A stretch of DNA of 64,000 bases from positions 62,001 through 126,000 of the forward strand of contig NZ_BONY01000022.1 in assembly GCF_016862955.1 (NCBI RefSeq), given 5' to 3'. How positions within the stretch are numbered: the first letter of the stretch is position 1; each line of letters starts with the position of its first letter. Under the pieces are notes generated by a model. It did no database searches, was not told the DNA's origin, and saw nothing but the letters and a program-made list of their open reading frames with translations. A program made the position numbers and the translations under genes. Source of the DNA: Rhizocola hellebori. GTDB lineage: Bacteria > Actinomycetota > Actinomycetes > Mycobacteriales > Micromonosporaceae. Of the stretch, positions 1 to 8,107 are shown in pieces.

Positions 1-614
1 ATGTCGCGGCCAAGCGCGTCGGAGATGGCGGCTACCTTCTGCGGGATCGTCATCGCCTGCGGGCCGGTGAGGGTATAGGTCTTGCCGGCGTGACCGTCCT
101 GGGTGAGCACCGCGGCGATCACCGCGCCGATGTCACTGTCGTGGACCATCGCGCTGCGCACCGAGGCGAACGGCGCCCGCACGATTCCTTCGTCGCGAAT
201 GGACTCGATCCAGTCGAATACGCCGGACATGAACTCGACAGGCTGAATGAATGTCCACTCCAGATCGCTGGCCTCAAGGGCGTTTTCGACAGTGCCCTTG
301 TCTCCGCCACGAAGGACTGTCACCCGTTTCACGCCCGCTTTCGCGGCAAGCGAGATGATCTCCGCTCCGGTCGTCAAGGGGGTATAGCCCTCGGTACCGT
401 CGAAATTGATCAAATGAAGCGCCGTCACCCCTTCGAGGGCGGGAATCAGCGAGTCTGGATCGCTGAGATTTCCCGCCACTACCTCGACGCCGCTTGGCAG
501 GTCGGCCTTCTCCGGATGGCGGGACAGGGCGCGAACCTGATGTCCACTTTCGACGAGGTGCTTGACGACGTAACGGCCAACATTTCCGGTGGCTCCGGCG
601 ACGAGAATGGTCAT
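1..614 (-). CDS. NmrA-like NAD(P)-binding oxidoreductase, 3' end cut by window edge
   Basis: About 204 codons are visible from an ATG at 614, with no stop before the window edge, so the C-terminus is missing. The protein opens MTILVAGATGNVGRYVVKHL, a Rossmann fold with the GATGNVG dinucleotide loop typical of NmrA-type atypical short-chain dehydrogenases (NAD(P)H-binding quinone reductase or redox-sensor relatives). A conserved-looking segment reading WTFIQPVEFM, from the middle of the fold, also fits this family. It is divergent from a TetR regulator, and the 111-bp gap carries a perfect palindrome, so the regulator probably controls it. The substrate is unknown; azoreductase- or quinone-oxidoreductase-like activity is only a family-level guess. 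Confidence 0.75.
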   Translation of the reverse strand, partial: MTILVAGATGNVGRYVVKHLVESGHQVRALSRHPEKADLPSGVEVVAGNLSDPDSLIPALEGVTALHLINFDGTEGYTPLTTGAEIISLAAKAGVKRVTVLRGGDKGTVENALEASDLEWTFIQPVEFMSGVFDWIESIRDEGIVRAPFASVRSAMVHDSDIGAVIAAVLTQDGHAGKTYTLTGPQAMTIPQKVAAISDALGRD

Positions 615-694
615 AGCAATAACGGTAGGGGTGCTTTAGGCAAGGTCCGTTCCTAATGAAAAACGATCGTGACCACCCTCACAACTATCTTTAC

Positions 695-706
695 GACCGA
701 TCGGTC
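695..706. promoter_or_regulatory. Perfect 12-bp palindrome, probable TetR operator
   Basis: GACCGATCGGTC is a perfect inverted repeat in the divergent gap between the NmrA-like gene and the TetR gene, 20 bp before the regulator start. A smaller palindrome ACGATCGT lies at 663-670, closer to the oxidoreductase. The placement suits autoregulation and control of the divergent gene. Confidence 0.5.
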
Positions 707-725
707 TTATTCATAGGCTGAGCGG

Positions 726-1352
726 GTGACCACAGATGGCAGGCTCGTCCGCGGCGAGCGCACCCGCACCGCGGTGCTCGACGCCGCGGTGGCTCTTGCC
801 AGCGAGGCGGGCCTGGGCGGGCTCAGCCTCGGCCAGCTCGCCGAGCGGCTCGAGGTCTCCAAGTCCGGGCTTTTCGCGCATTGGAAGTCGAAGGAAGAGC
901 TTCAGCTGGCGACCATCGAACATGCCCGCGGTCAGTGGGCCACCGACGTGGTCTCGCCCGCGCTGGCCCAGCCACGCGGGGTCAGGCGGCTTTTTGCCTT
1001 GCACGAGTCGCGTCTCGACTTCTACACCCGCAAAGCCCTGCCGGGCGGATGCTTCTTCGCCAATGCCAAGTTCGAGTTCATCGGCCGCAGCGGAGTGGTG
1101 CCCGACCGGCTGGCAACCGTTCACCTCGAATGGTTCGAGCTGCTGGAACGGCTGGCACGAGAGGCCGTCGAGGCGGGCGAGCTCGTGCCCGGTACCCACA
1201 TAGAAGATTTGGTTTTTGAAATTGACGCCGCGGGTGTTGCGGCTTTGCTCAACTTCCGCCTGGTGGCCCGCGGGCCGCAGGAGGCTCGTCGCGTGGTGCT
1301 GCGCAGGCTTCGCGACCTGGCCACGGATCCCACCCTATTGCCAGAGGAATGA
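726..1352 (+). CDS. TetR/AcrR family transcriptional regulator
   Basis: A 208-residue protein with an N-terminal TetR DNA-binding domain (residues about 10-55): an RTAVLDAAVALASEAG helix, then a helix-turn-helix reading LAERLEVSKSGLFAHWKSKEEL, the family signature. The C-terminal ligand-binding half is helical and contains GGCFFANAKFEF, a segment seen in a common actinobacterial TetR subgroup. It starts with GTG and lies divergent to an NmrA-type oxidoreductase. The downstream thioesterase begins within 10 bp of its stop, so the two are probably cotranscribed. A ligand cannot be deduced. Confidence 0.88.
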   Translation: MTTDGRLVRGERTRTAVLDAAVALASEAGLGGLSLGQLAERLEVSKSGLFAHWKSKEELQLATIEHARGQWATDVVSPALAQPRGVRRLFALHESRLDFYTRKALPGGCFFANAKFEFIGRSGVVPDRLATVHLEWFELLERLAREAVEAGELVPGTHIEDLVFEIDAAGVAALLNFRLVARGPQEARRVVLRRLRDLATDPTLLPEE

Positions 1353-1360
1353 GAATCACC

Positions 1361-1798
1361 ATGACCACACCACTGCTCGACACCTTTGGCGCCGTAAAAC
1401 GGCTGGACATTCACTTCGACGACCTCGACCCGGTCGGAGTGGTGCACAATGCCCGCTACGCCATTCTTCTGGAACGCGCGATTTCGCTTTTCTGGCATGA
1501 GCACGGGATGTCGTTTGTGGACAGCCGTCCCTCGGATCCGGATATGGTTGCCGTGGTACGAGAGTTCGCCATCACCTTTCTGGCCCCGATCCGCAGCACA
1601 GGCCCGATCGATGTGCACTTCTGGCTCGACAAGCTCGGCACCTCAAGTGCGGTTTACGGATTCCGCTTCCTATCGGTCGACCACGACACGGCCTACGCCG
1701 AAGGCCGCCGCGTCATGGTGAAAATCGATCCCCAAACCGGCCAGCCATCACCCTGGAGCGAGCAGGCCAACGCCATCGGCTCCACGCTGCTGCGTTAG
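1361..1798 (+). CDS. 4HBT-type acyl-CoA thioesterase (hotdog fold)
   Basis: A 145-residue single hotdog domain. The N-terminal HFDDLDPVGVVHNARY carries the Asp-x-x-Gly-x-Val-x-x-Ala/Asn pattern of the 4-hydroxybenzoyl-CoA thioesterase/YbgC group, in which the Asp is catalytic. An upstream in-frame ATG at 1349 overlaps the TetR stop (ATGA), but the purine-rich AGAGGA would then abut the start, so the ATG at 1361 is preferred. It probably forms a two-gene unit with the TetR gene. Its stop overlaps the convergent membrane-protein gene by a few bases. The acyl substrate is unknown. Confidence 0.85.
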   Translation: MTTPLLDTFGAVKRLDIHFDDLDPVGVVHNARYAILLERAISLFWHEHGMSFVDSRPSDPDMVAVVREFAITFLAPIRSTGPIDVHFWLDKLGTSSAVYGFRFLSVDHDTAYAEGRRVMVKIDPQTGQPSPWSEQANAIGSTLLR

Positions 1799-2046
1799 CC
1801 CCTGCTTTGACGTAGCTGGTCAACCCGGTGCTCACGCTCCTCCACCCAGTAGGCGTGCTTCAGGAGCACTTCGGCTACCACGGCCCCGGTGACGGCGGCT
1901 ATGAAAAGCCCGAGGGCAGCAAAGCGCAGCACGAATAGCACTTTGCCTTCGCCCACGAAGGTGAAGAAGACGAAGGCCAGAAACGTGCCGATCATCGCGT
2001 ATTTCCAGGCGGCGCTTTCCGCGGGATGGGGATTGGGTGGCACCAT
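1795..2046 (-). CDS. Small membrane protein with two transmembrane segments
   Basis: An 83-residue protein. Two hydrophobic stretches (about residues 15-32 and 39-60) flank a short GEGK turn, followed by a charged tail EEREHRVDQLRQ. The start at 2046 is chosen because GGAGG lies six bases upstream, inside the end of the NAD-kinase-like gene; an earlier in-frame ATG at 2064 lacks such a site. It is the last gene of a tight minus-strand trio with the NAD-kinase-like and SPFH genes, which suggests a shared membrane-linked function. No domain is recognised. Confidence 0.7.
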   Translation of the reverse strand: MVPPNPHPAESAAWKYAMIGTFLAFVFFTFVGEGKVLFVLRFAALGLFIAAVTGAVVAEVLLKHAYWVEEREHRVDQLRQSRG

Positions 2047-2047
2047 C

Positions 2048-2950
2048 TCACGCCTCCAAGACAAGGTTGAGGTGCTGGCGGGCTAGTGATACGCGGATGC
2101 GCTGTCCCCAGGACAGTACAAGATGATCTGACTCCACGCCGTCCGCGAAGGCGACCAGCCTTTCGCTCTCACAGGTCAGGGCCAGCTCCTCGCCCGCGCC
2201 GAGCAGACCGGCGGTCATGGTGACGCCGGTGGCCGGGCTGGGCCAGGCCTCGCGCACAAACCAGCACAGCCGCGGGTCTTCGGGAGCGGGCAGGTCTTCT
2301 TCGCGGCCGCGCTCGCCCGCGATGGAGATGCACCAACCGGTCGCGCCTGTTCCGGTGCCGACCACGACTCCCGAAGACGAGTGCCTTTCGCCGCCCTGCG
2401 GAACGGAAATCAGGTAGCGCGACGACTGGTGCGATGAGTGTCCTATGTAGACCTCGTTGAGCCCGGTCAGTTGCTGACCGTCATCGAGCGTCGCGAGCAC
2501 CATCGTGCGCGACTCGGTCGATGCCCGGCCCGCGGCGACCTTCGCCAGCAAACCCTTGGGGAGCTTGCGGAAGCGGGCCAGCACTCCCGGGTTGCGGTTG
2601 GGCTCGGCGTTGACACCGACCACCGGCTGGCCGTCGAGGTACTTCGCCACGTTGGCGACGAGCCCGTCCTGCCCCACGGTGATGACTATGTCCTCCGGAG
2701 CGAACAGGAAGCGGGACAGATCGTCGCGGTCGACGTTGCCGCGCCGCCAATCCCCCGGAAGCACGGCGTTGACCGCGGCCAGCGCCTTCTGCAGAGCCAC
2801 ATGCCTTTCCGTGACCTCGTCGAGGGAACGGCCGCGCTGGCCCAGGAAATAGCCGGCGGCCGCCCGGGTGCCGTGGCGGATCAGCAGCTCGTCGAGCTCG
2901 CTGCGCCGCGACACCACGACGACCCTAGGAGCCAGCGTTCCCATTGCCAT
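2048..2950 (-). CDS. NAD-kinase-like (ATP-NAD kinase fold) protein
   Basis: A 300-residue protein with the layout of the NAD(+)/NADH kinase family. The nucleotide-binding loop, normally GGDGT, reads VGQDGLVANVAKYL; LNEVYIGH matches the conserved NE motif; GTGTGATGWCISIAG sits where the family has its TGSTAY-like loop; GVNAEPNRNPG follows the first loop. The fold assignment is confident. Catalysis is less sure because the second Gly and the Thr of GGDGT are replaced. The gene overlaps the preceding SPFH gene by 26 bp. Alternative starts are ATG 2950 and ATG 2944. A signalling or regulatory role with the SPFH protein is possible. Confidence 0.75.
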   Translation of the reverse strand: MAMGTLAPRVVVVSRRSELDELLIRHGTRAAAGYFLGQRGRSLDEVTERHVALQKALAAVNAVLPGDWRRGNVDRDDLSRFLFAPEDIVITVGQDGLVANVAKYLDGQPVVGVNAEPNRNPGVLARFRKLPKGLLAKVAAGRASTESRTMVLATLDDGQQLTGLNEVYIGHSSHQSSRYLISVPQGGERHSSSGVVVGTGTGATGWCISIAGERGREEDLPAPEDPRLCWFVREAWPSPATGVTMTAGLLGAGEELALTCESERLVAFADGVESDHLVLSWGQRIRVSLARQHLNLVLEA

Positions 2951-3932
2951 TGAACTTTGCCAGCAGGCCGGTCACCACATCGGGCGTCACCGTCAGCTGC
3001 CCGATCTCGGGGAGCTTGCCGGCGAATTCCTTTAGCGCCAGCGACTGCAGCACATGCTGCGGCAGATCGCGATAGGCGGCCAGGCGAGCCGACTCGGCCT
3101 CGCCTTCGGCCAGCCCAATCACCCGCACCGAGTCGGCCTTGGCCTGTGCCAGAGCGCGCTCCTGCTCGGCCTGGCCTTGCGCGCGCACCAGCTGCGCCTG
3201 GCTTTCCAGCTCGGCTTTGCGCTGCGCGTTGGCTCCGCTCTGCTCCACCAGCTGCTGCTCGCGGCGGGCCAGCTCAATCTTGTTCTGCAGCTCGTTTTCG
3301 GCGATGGCCCGCTCCTGCTCCACCGCCTGGGCACGCCGCGCAAACGTCGCTCGGTCCGCCTCGGCCTGCAGCGCCTCGCGGGTCGGGGTCTGCAGCGCCC
3401 TTTCCAGCTCGGGCTCGGGCCTGATGGCGACCACCCGGGCGCTGACCACCGTCACGCCAACGTCGGCCAGCCGCGGCTCGGCACTGAGCGCCGACGCCAC
3501 CGCCTCGCGGACCGGGGCGACCGCGGTCAGCGCTTCGGCGAGTGGCTGGCGCGCCAGCAGATCCAGCGCGGGCTGCTGCGCAAGCTCGGCGAGCAGGGTC
3601 GCGATCTGGTCCAGCGGCCGGGCGCGGGCCGCACCCGAATACGGGTCTATCGAAAAGTCCAATCTGGACGCGGCGACAGCCGGATCGGCCACCCGGTACG
3701 TCACGGTGGCCTGCACCGTGACGTCCGAGTAGTCGCTGCTTCGCGCGTGGAACAGCAGAGGCAGCTCGCGGTCATCGACCGGGACCTCGCTAAGCACGGC
3801 CGTCAGTGGCCTGTACCAAAAGGCGAGGCCGACACCTTCGCGCTTGGCCTGCCCCTTCACATGATGCCGCACCCAATGGGTGGGCGTGCTGCGCAGGTGC
3901 CGCAGGAAGAAGCGACGAGAGATGTCGGCCAT
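2925..3932 (-). CDS. SPFH/Band 7 (flotillin-like) protein
   Basis: A 335-residue protein. Residues about 25-175 form a Band 7 domain with beta-rich segments such as TVQATVTYRVADP. Residues about 180-285 form a long Ala/Glu/Arg-rich coiled coil (EQERAIAENELQNKIELARRE and following), as in flotillins and other SPFH scaffolds. No clear transmembrane anchor is visible, so membrane association is inferred. It lies six bases downstream of the NlpC/P60 gene and overlaps the NAD-kinase-like gene, implying coupled translation. SPFH proteins assemble ring- or raft-like membrane scaffolds; here the partners are probably the two genes that follow. Confidence 0.85.
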   Translation of the reverse strand: MADISRRFFLRHLRSTPTHWVRHHVKGQAKREGVGLAFWYRPLTAVLSEVPVDDRELPLLFHARSSDYSDVTVQATVTYRVADPAVAASRLDFSIDPYSGAARARPLDQIATLLAELAQQPALDLLARQPLAEALTAVAPVREAVASALSAEPRLADVGVTVVSARVVAIRPEPELERALQTPTREALQAEADRATFARRAQAVEQERAIAENELQNKIELARREQQLVEQSGANAQRKAELESQAQLVRAQGQAEQERALAQAKADSVRVIGLAEGEAESARLAAYRDLPQHVLQSLALKEFAGKLPEIGQLTVTPDVVTGLLAKFNGNGNAGS

Positions 3933-3938
3933 CGAGCC

Positions 3939-4949
3939 TCAGCCGCCAACTCTGCCGTAGCCCGTGATCGGGCCGGCTTTGTCGATGGAACGCATGTGCA
4001 AGGGCACCCCGGCGCGGTTGGCATGGACCATCCAGTCGACACCATCGACCTTGCCGGCATACAGCCCCACGTGGTGGATCGGCGAGTAGAAGAAGATGAT
4101 GTCGCCGGGCCGAAGCTCGGACCGGGAAATCGCCTTCGTCGATGATCGCTGGGCCCGCGACTGGTGCGGCAGGTTGATGCCCACCTGTGCCCACGCCGCC
4201 TTGACCAACCCAGAACAGTCGTACGTGTTCGGGCCATCGGTGGCGAATTTGTACATCTTGCCGATCTGGCTGCAGGCAAACTCCATGACCTTGGCCGCGT
4301 CACCGCCCGGATAGCTGACCGGGCAAGGCACCGGGCGAAGCTCGCCTATGCCTGTGCCACTGCCGTAAGCCTTGAACCTCAGCTCGTCGAGCTTCTTGAT
4401 CTCGTCGTCGATCAGCTTGATGCGGGCGGCCTGGTCGGCCTCGGCAGCGGCGAGTTGCGCCACGAGCAAATCGAGAGGCCTCTTTGCCTCATCGAGCTTG
4501 TTCTTGGCGACCATCACCTCTTCGATGCGCGTGTTGAAGTGCCGCGACACGTTGTCCATGGACATGAGCCGGTCGGCCATCACCGACGGGTCACCGGACT
4601 GCAGCATGGCGTTGATGCCTGCTGCCTGACCACCCTTGTACATGTAGTCGGCGTAGATTCCCGCCTTAGCCCGGGACTTGAGCACCTCCTGCTCCAGCGG
4701 TGCCAGCTGAACCGCGAGCGCTTCAGCCTTTTTCCTTTCAAGGTCGAGCTTGATTTTGACCCCGTTGTGCTCCTCGATGATCGGCTCGATTTCGTTCCAC
4801 TTCTTGTCGATCATGTCTTCGTACTCTTGAGGAGACGGGTCGGCGTGGGCATGACCGGCCGTTCCTACCACCAGAGCGATCGTCGCGAGGAGGGTAAGGA
4901 GGAAGGTGCGTGCTGTGAGCGGCCTATGCCGCTTAAGATGGCTACACAC
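3939..4949 (-). CDS. Secreted NlpC/P60 (C40) peptidoglycan endopeptidase with coiled-coil domain
   Basis: A 336-residue RipC/CwlO-like protein. Residues 10-37 form a signal peptide ending near AHA-D. Residues about 40-195 are a long coiled coil typical of FtsX- or PASTA-linked cell-wall hydrolases. Residues about 220-336 are an NlpC/P60 domain with catalytic Cys245 in YDCSGL, His293 in IHHVGLY and His309 in MVHAN. The family cleaves the D-Glu-meso-diaminopimelate bond of stem peptides outside the membrane. It is the first gene of a tight run leading to the SPFH and NAD-kinase-like genes, six bases away. Confidence 0.9.
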   Translation of the reverse strand: MCSHLKRHRPLTARTFLLTLLATIALVVGTAGHAHADPSPQEYEDMIDKKWNEIEPIIEEHNGVKIKLDLERKKAEALAVQLAPLEQEVLKSRAKAGIYADYMYKGGQAAGINAMLQSGDPSVMADRLMSMDNVSRHFNTRIEEVMVAKNKLDEAKRPLDLLVAQLAAAEADQAARIKLIDDEIKKLDELRFKAYGSGTGIGELRPVPCPVSYPGGDAAKVMEFACSQIGKMYKFATDGPNTYDCSGLVKAAWAQVGINLPHQSRAQRSSTKAISRSELRPGDIIFFYSPIHHVGLYAGKVDGVDWMVHANRAGVPLHMRSIDKAGPITGYGRVGG

Positions 4950-4988
4950 AAAGAATTACATTAGGCATTCAATTAACGTGAGCGCAAC

Positions 4989-5753
4989 TCAAGCTATTTC
5001 TACGAACACGTCATCCAGGGTTCCATGGAACTGGTCGTTATACGCACCGTGACCCTTTCCGCCTAAGCGTAGTGGCGCATTGTTCACAATGGACAATCCC
5101 ACGGGCACCGGGATCGCCGCCGCCCATTGACCATCTACATAGAGCGTGAGCTGGTCATCGTTCCGCTCACAGAGCAACTGATGCCATTTGCCATCGGCTA
5201 TCCCGGTGGGCGAAAGTGCCAAAAATTTGCCTTCGGGTCCGGCTACTGCGCAACTCGGGCGGCCCTCTAATCCATCTACTTGAAGTTTGAATTGGGTACC
5301 GGAATCAGCCAGCCCTTTCTGCAGAACGTTTCCGCCATCGCTTGTCTCATTCACCATCATTTGCACCGAAGCACCCCATCGCACGGCGCGGATGCCGGGG
5401 TTGAGAATGCCCGCCGGGCCGCTTTCCAGAATCGCCCGCGGGCACTCCTGCGGATCGAGATGACACCGGCCGGGGAAATGCACCGCCCAGCCATCTCCCC
5501 GCGGCATCTGGATCAGCGACCCGCCCGCCTCGACCGCTTCGACGAGCGCGAGTTGCTGCCCGCTCTCCGCCACGGGCCCGCCGAGGCCCTGCGAAAAGTC
5601 GAAGTGGATCCGCGTGCTCCAAGGCGGCGCTTGCGTCGCCTTGATCGCCACCGTCACGAGTGGAGTGGCAGCGGTGGTCAGCCTGTGATGGGTGATCGCA
5701 GCGACGCCGCCGAGCAAGCCGGCCAGCGCGGTGGCAACCAAGATCCGGCGCAT
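4989..5753 (-). CDS. Exported LamG/concanavalin A-like lectin domain protein
   Basis: About 254 residues. MRRILVATALAGLLGGVAA at the N-terminus is a signal peptide or anchor. The rest resembles a LamG/laminin-G jelly-roll domain: DGKWHQLLCERNDDQLTLYVDGQW is the characteristic core, and FHGTLDDVFVEIA is the usual last strand (D-x-V). The family binds carbohydrate or protein ligands. ATG 5753 is chosen because it precedes a clear signal peptide; a GTG at 5759 and a TTG at 5771 are alternatives close to a GGAGGG. It is followed by a 39-bp gap and the NlpC/P60 gene, so a cell-surface role is likely. Confidence 0.72.
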   Translation of the reverse strand: MRRILVATALAGLLGGVAAITHHRLTTAATPLVTVAIKATQAPPWSTRIHFDFSQGLGGPVAESGQQLALVEAVEAGGSLIQMPRGDGWAVHFPGRCHLDPQECPRAILESGPAGILNPGIRAVRWGASVQMMVNETSDGGNVLQKGLADSGTQFKLQVDGLEGRPSCAVAGPEGKFLALSPTGIADGKWHQLLCERNDDQLTLYVDGQWAAAIPVPVGLSIVNNAPLRLGGKGHGAYNDQFHGTLDDVFVEIA

Positions 5754-5804
5754 GACCACTTCAACGATCAACCCTCCGCCACCGTCGCGCAGACGCGGTG
5801 GATG

Positions 5805-6809
5805 TTAGCCGGTCATGATGGCGGTGAGGACGTCGTCGAGGGTGAGCACGCCCAGCGGGCTGCTGCCTTCGGAGACGAGCACCATGTGCCGGCGCTCGCG
5901 GCGCATGGCAAGGAGCAGCTCGGCCAGGGAACGGTCGGGGGGAACGATCGCCAGCGGGCGGATCAGGTGGTTGGGAATGGGTTCCCGCCGGGCCGGGCCG
6001 GACTGGCCGAGCACATCCTTGACGTGCACAAACCCGAGCACCTGCCGGGTGGCCCGCTGGACCACCGGGAAGCGGGAGCGCCCGGTGCGCGTGGCCAGCA
6101 CCTCCAGCGAGGCGGGGGAGGTGTCCTCGGTGACCGCGCTGACGGTGGACCAGGGGCGAAGCGCGTCCGCGGCCTTGCGCTGGTGCAACGCCAGGGCGCC
6201 CGAGATGCGCGCGTGCTCCTCCGGGTCCAGCAAACCCTCCGTGCGCGCCTGGCTGACCAGGCCCGCCAGCTCCTCGGCGGTGAAGACCGTCTTGACCGCG
6301 TCTACGGCCTCGATGCGCCAAAGCCGCAACACCTTGCGCGAGGCCCACTTCATCGCCAGCAGCAGGGGCTTGGTGGCGATGCAGAAGGCCAGCATCGGCG
6401 GTCCGAGCACGATGACGCTCTGCTCCGGCCCGGCCAGCGTGATGTTCTTCGGCACCATCTCGCCGATCACCGTGTGCAGGAAGACCACGATGCCCAGGGC
6501 GATGACGAACGCGGTCGGATGCACGGCCGAGGTCGGCAGGCCGATGAACTCGAACGGCCCGACCAGGTTGTGCGCGATCGCCGGTTCGGCGATAGCGCCC
6601 AGACCCAGCCCGCAGATGGTGATGCCGAGCTGGGCACCGGCGATCATCAGCGGGATCTCGCTCATCGCCTTCAACGCCCAGGCCGCCATCCGTGAATCGC
6701 GGGCCATCGGCTCGATGACCGTGCGCCTGGAGGCGATCAGAGCGAATTCGGCGCCCACGAAGAACGCGTTGGCGACCAGCAGGAACAGCGTGATCAGAAT
6801 GGGCGTCAT
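5805..6809 (-). CDS. CNNM/CBS-domain membrane protein (hemolysin family), short form
   Basis: A 334-residue protein with an N-terminal CNNM (DUF21) domain of several transmembrane helices, including FFVGAEFALIASRR and GAQLGITICGLGLGAIAEP, then IGEMVPKN, all hallmarks of the family. The C-terminal half carries a CBS pair (FPVVQRATRQVLGFVHVKDVL and MVLVSEGSSPLGVLTLDDVL). Unlike its upstream neighbour, it lacks a CorC/HlyC C-terminal domain. Family members are linked to Mg2+/Co2+ export or sensing. Its start overlaps the end of the longer paralogue by 4 bp, so the two are made together and may form a heterodimer. Confidence 0.9.
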   Translation of the reverse strand: MTPILITLFLLVANAFFVGAEFALIASRRTVIEPMARDSRMAAWALKAMSEIPLMIAGAQLGITICGLGLGAIAEPAIAHNLVGPFEFIGLPTSAVHPTAFVIALGIVVFLHTVIGEMVPKNITLAGPEQSVIVLGPPMLAFCIATKPLLLAMKWASRKVLRLWRIEAVDAVKTVFTAEELAGLVSQARTEGLLDPEEHARISGALALHQRKAADALRPWSTVSAVTEDTSPASLEVLATRTGRSRFPVVQRATRQVLGFVHVKDVLGQSGPARREPIPNHLIRPLAIVPPDRSLAELLLAMRRERRHMVLVSEGSSPLGVLTLDDVLTAIMTG

Positions 6810-8107
6810 GTCTCGTCCTCGGCGTGTTGCACGAGCCTGACCTGTTCGATGCGGTGCCTGTCCATCTCGACCACGGTCAGCTCCCGGTCACCGAAGGTCA
6901 GCGTCTCGCCCACCTCGGGAATGTGACCGAACCGAGCCATGATGAAGCCGGCGAGCGTCTCGTAGGGACCCTCGGGAAGCCGGAAGCCGGTTTGCTCCTC
7001 CAGCTCGTCGGCCCGCAACATGCCGTCGACCAGCCAGGTCCTTTCCCCGCCCGGGACGGTCACCTCGATCGAGCCCGATTCCACCTCCGCCGCCTCGTCG
7101 TGCTCATCGGCGATCTCCCCCACCAGCTCCTCGACCAGGTCTTCTGTGGTCACTACGCCGTCGGTGCCGCCGTACTCGTCAACGACGATCGCCATGCTCG
7201 CGCCCGCGGTGCGCAGCGCGGCCCACACCCCATCGAGGTCGAGTGAGCCGGGAACAAGCACCGCTTCCCGGGCGACCGCGGCCACCTGGGTCATCGAGCG
7301 GCGAGCCGGCGGCACACCGAGCGCATCGGTCAACCCGACGACACCGGTCACCTGGTCGAGGGTCTCCTCGTACACGGGAAAGCGGCTGTGCCCGGTCTCC
7401 CTGACCACCTCGAAGAACCTCGACACCGTCGTGGTGGACGGCAGGCCGACGACATCGATGCGTGGTGTCATCGCCTCGGCGGCACGCTTCTCTCCAAACC
7501 GGACAGTCCGCTGCAGCAGCAACGCGGTGTCGCTCGGCAGGGCCCCGGCGCGCGCCGAGATCGCCGCCAACAGGCCCAGCTCCTCCGGCGATCGGGCGCT
7601 GGCCAGCTCTTCCTGCGGCTCCACCCCCAGCCGGCGCACCAGCCAGTTGGCCGAACCGTTGAGGATCTGGATGAACCACTTGAAGACCCGGGAGAAGGCC
7701 CGCATCGGGCCGGCTGTCCGCAACGCCAGCGGCATCGGCCGGGCAAGGGCGGCATTTTTGGGGACCAGTTCCCCGAACAGCATGGAGAACAGGGTCGCTA
7801 TCAGAAGCGCGATCAGCTGAACCATGGCGTCGGTCAGCTGCAATGGCGCCAGCAGATCGGCCAGGGCCGGTTTGGCCAGGTACCCAGTGAGAAGCGTGGT
7901 GATGGTGATGCCCAGCTGCGCACCGGAGAGCTGGAAAGACAACTCCCGCAAGGCGATGCGCACCTTGCGCGCGGAGCGGTCGCCGCCTTCGGCCTTCGCG
8001 TTTATCTCCGCGCGGTCGACGGTCACCAATGCGAACTCGGCCGCCACGAAGAATGCTGTGCCCACGGTGAGCAGCACAAACAGCAGCAGCGGCAGCGCTG
8101 TACTCAA
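6806..8107 (-). CDS. CNNM/CBS/CorC-type membrane protein (hemolysin family), long form
   Basis: A 433-residue protein. A CNNM domain (FFVAAEFALVTVDR, GAQLGITITTLLTGYLAKP, FGELVPKN) is followed by a CBS pair (FPVYEETLDQVTGVVGLTDAL and IVVDEYGGTDGVVTTEDLVEELVGEI) and a C-terminal CorC_HlyC domain ending VVEMDRHRIEQVRLV. This is the full domain set of the family, which is associated with divalent cation efflux. It overlaps both the Fe-S oxidoreductase gene before it and the shorter paralogue after it by 4 bp, giving a three-gene translationally coupled operon. Confidence 0.92.
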   Translation of the reverse strand: MSTALPLLLFVLLTVGTAFFVAAEFALVTVDRAEINAKAEGGDRSARKVRIALRELSFQLSGAQLGITITTLLTGYLAKPALADLLAPLQLTDAMVQLIALLIATLFSMLFGELVPKNAALARPMPLALRTAGPMRAFSRVFKWFIQILNGSANWLVRRLGVEPQEELASARSPEELGLLAAISARAGALPSDTALLLQRTVRFGEKRAAEAMTPRIDVVGLPSTTTVSRFFEVVRETGHSRFPVYEETLDQVTGVVGLTDALGVPPARRSMTQVAAVAREAVLVPGSLDLDGVWAALRTAGASMAIVVDEYGGTDGVVTTEDLVEELVGEIADEHDEAAEVESGSIEVTVPGGERTWLVDGMLRADELEEQTGFRLPEGPYETLAGFIMARFGHIPEVGETLTFGDRELTVVEMDRHRIEQVRLVQHAEDET

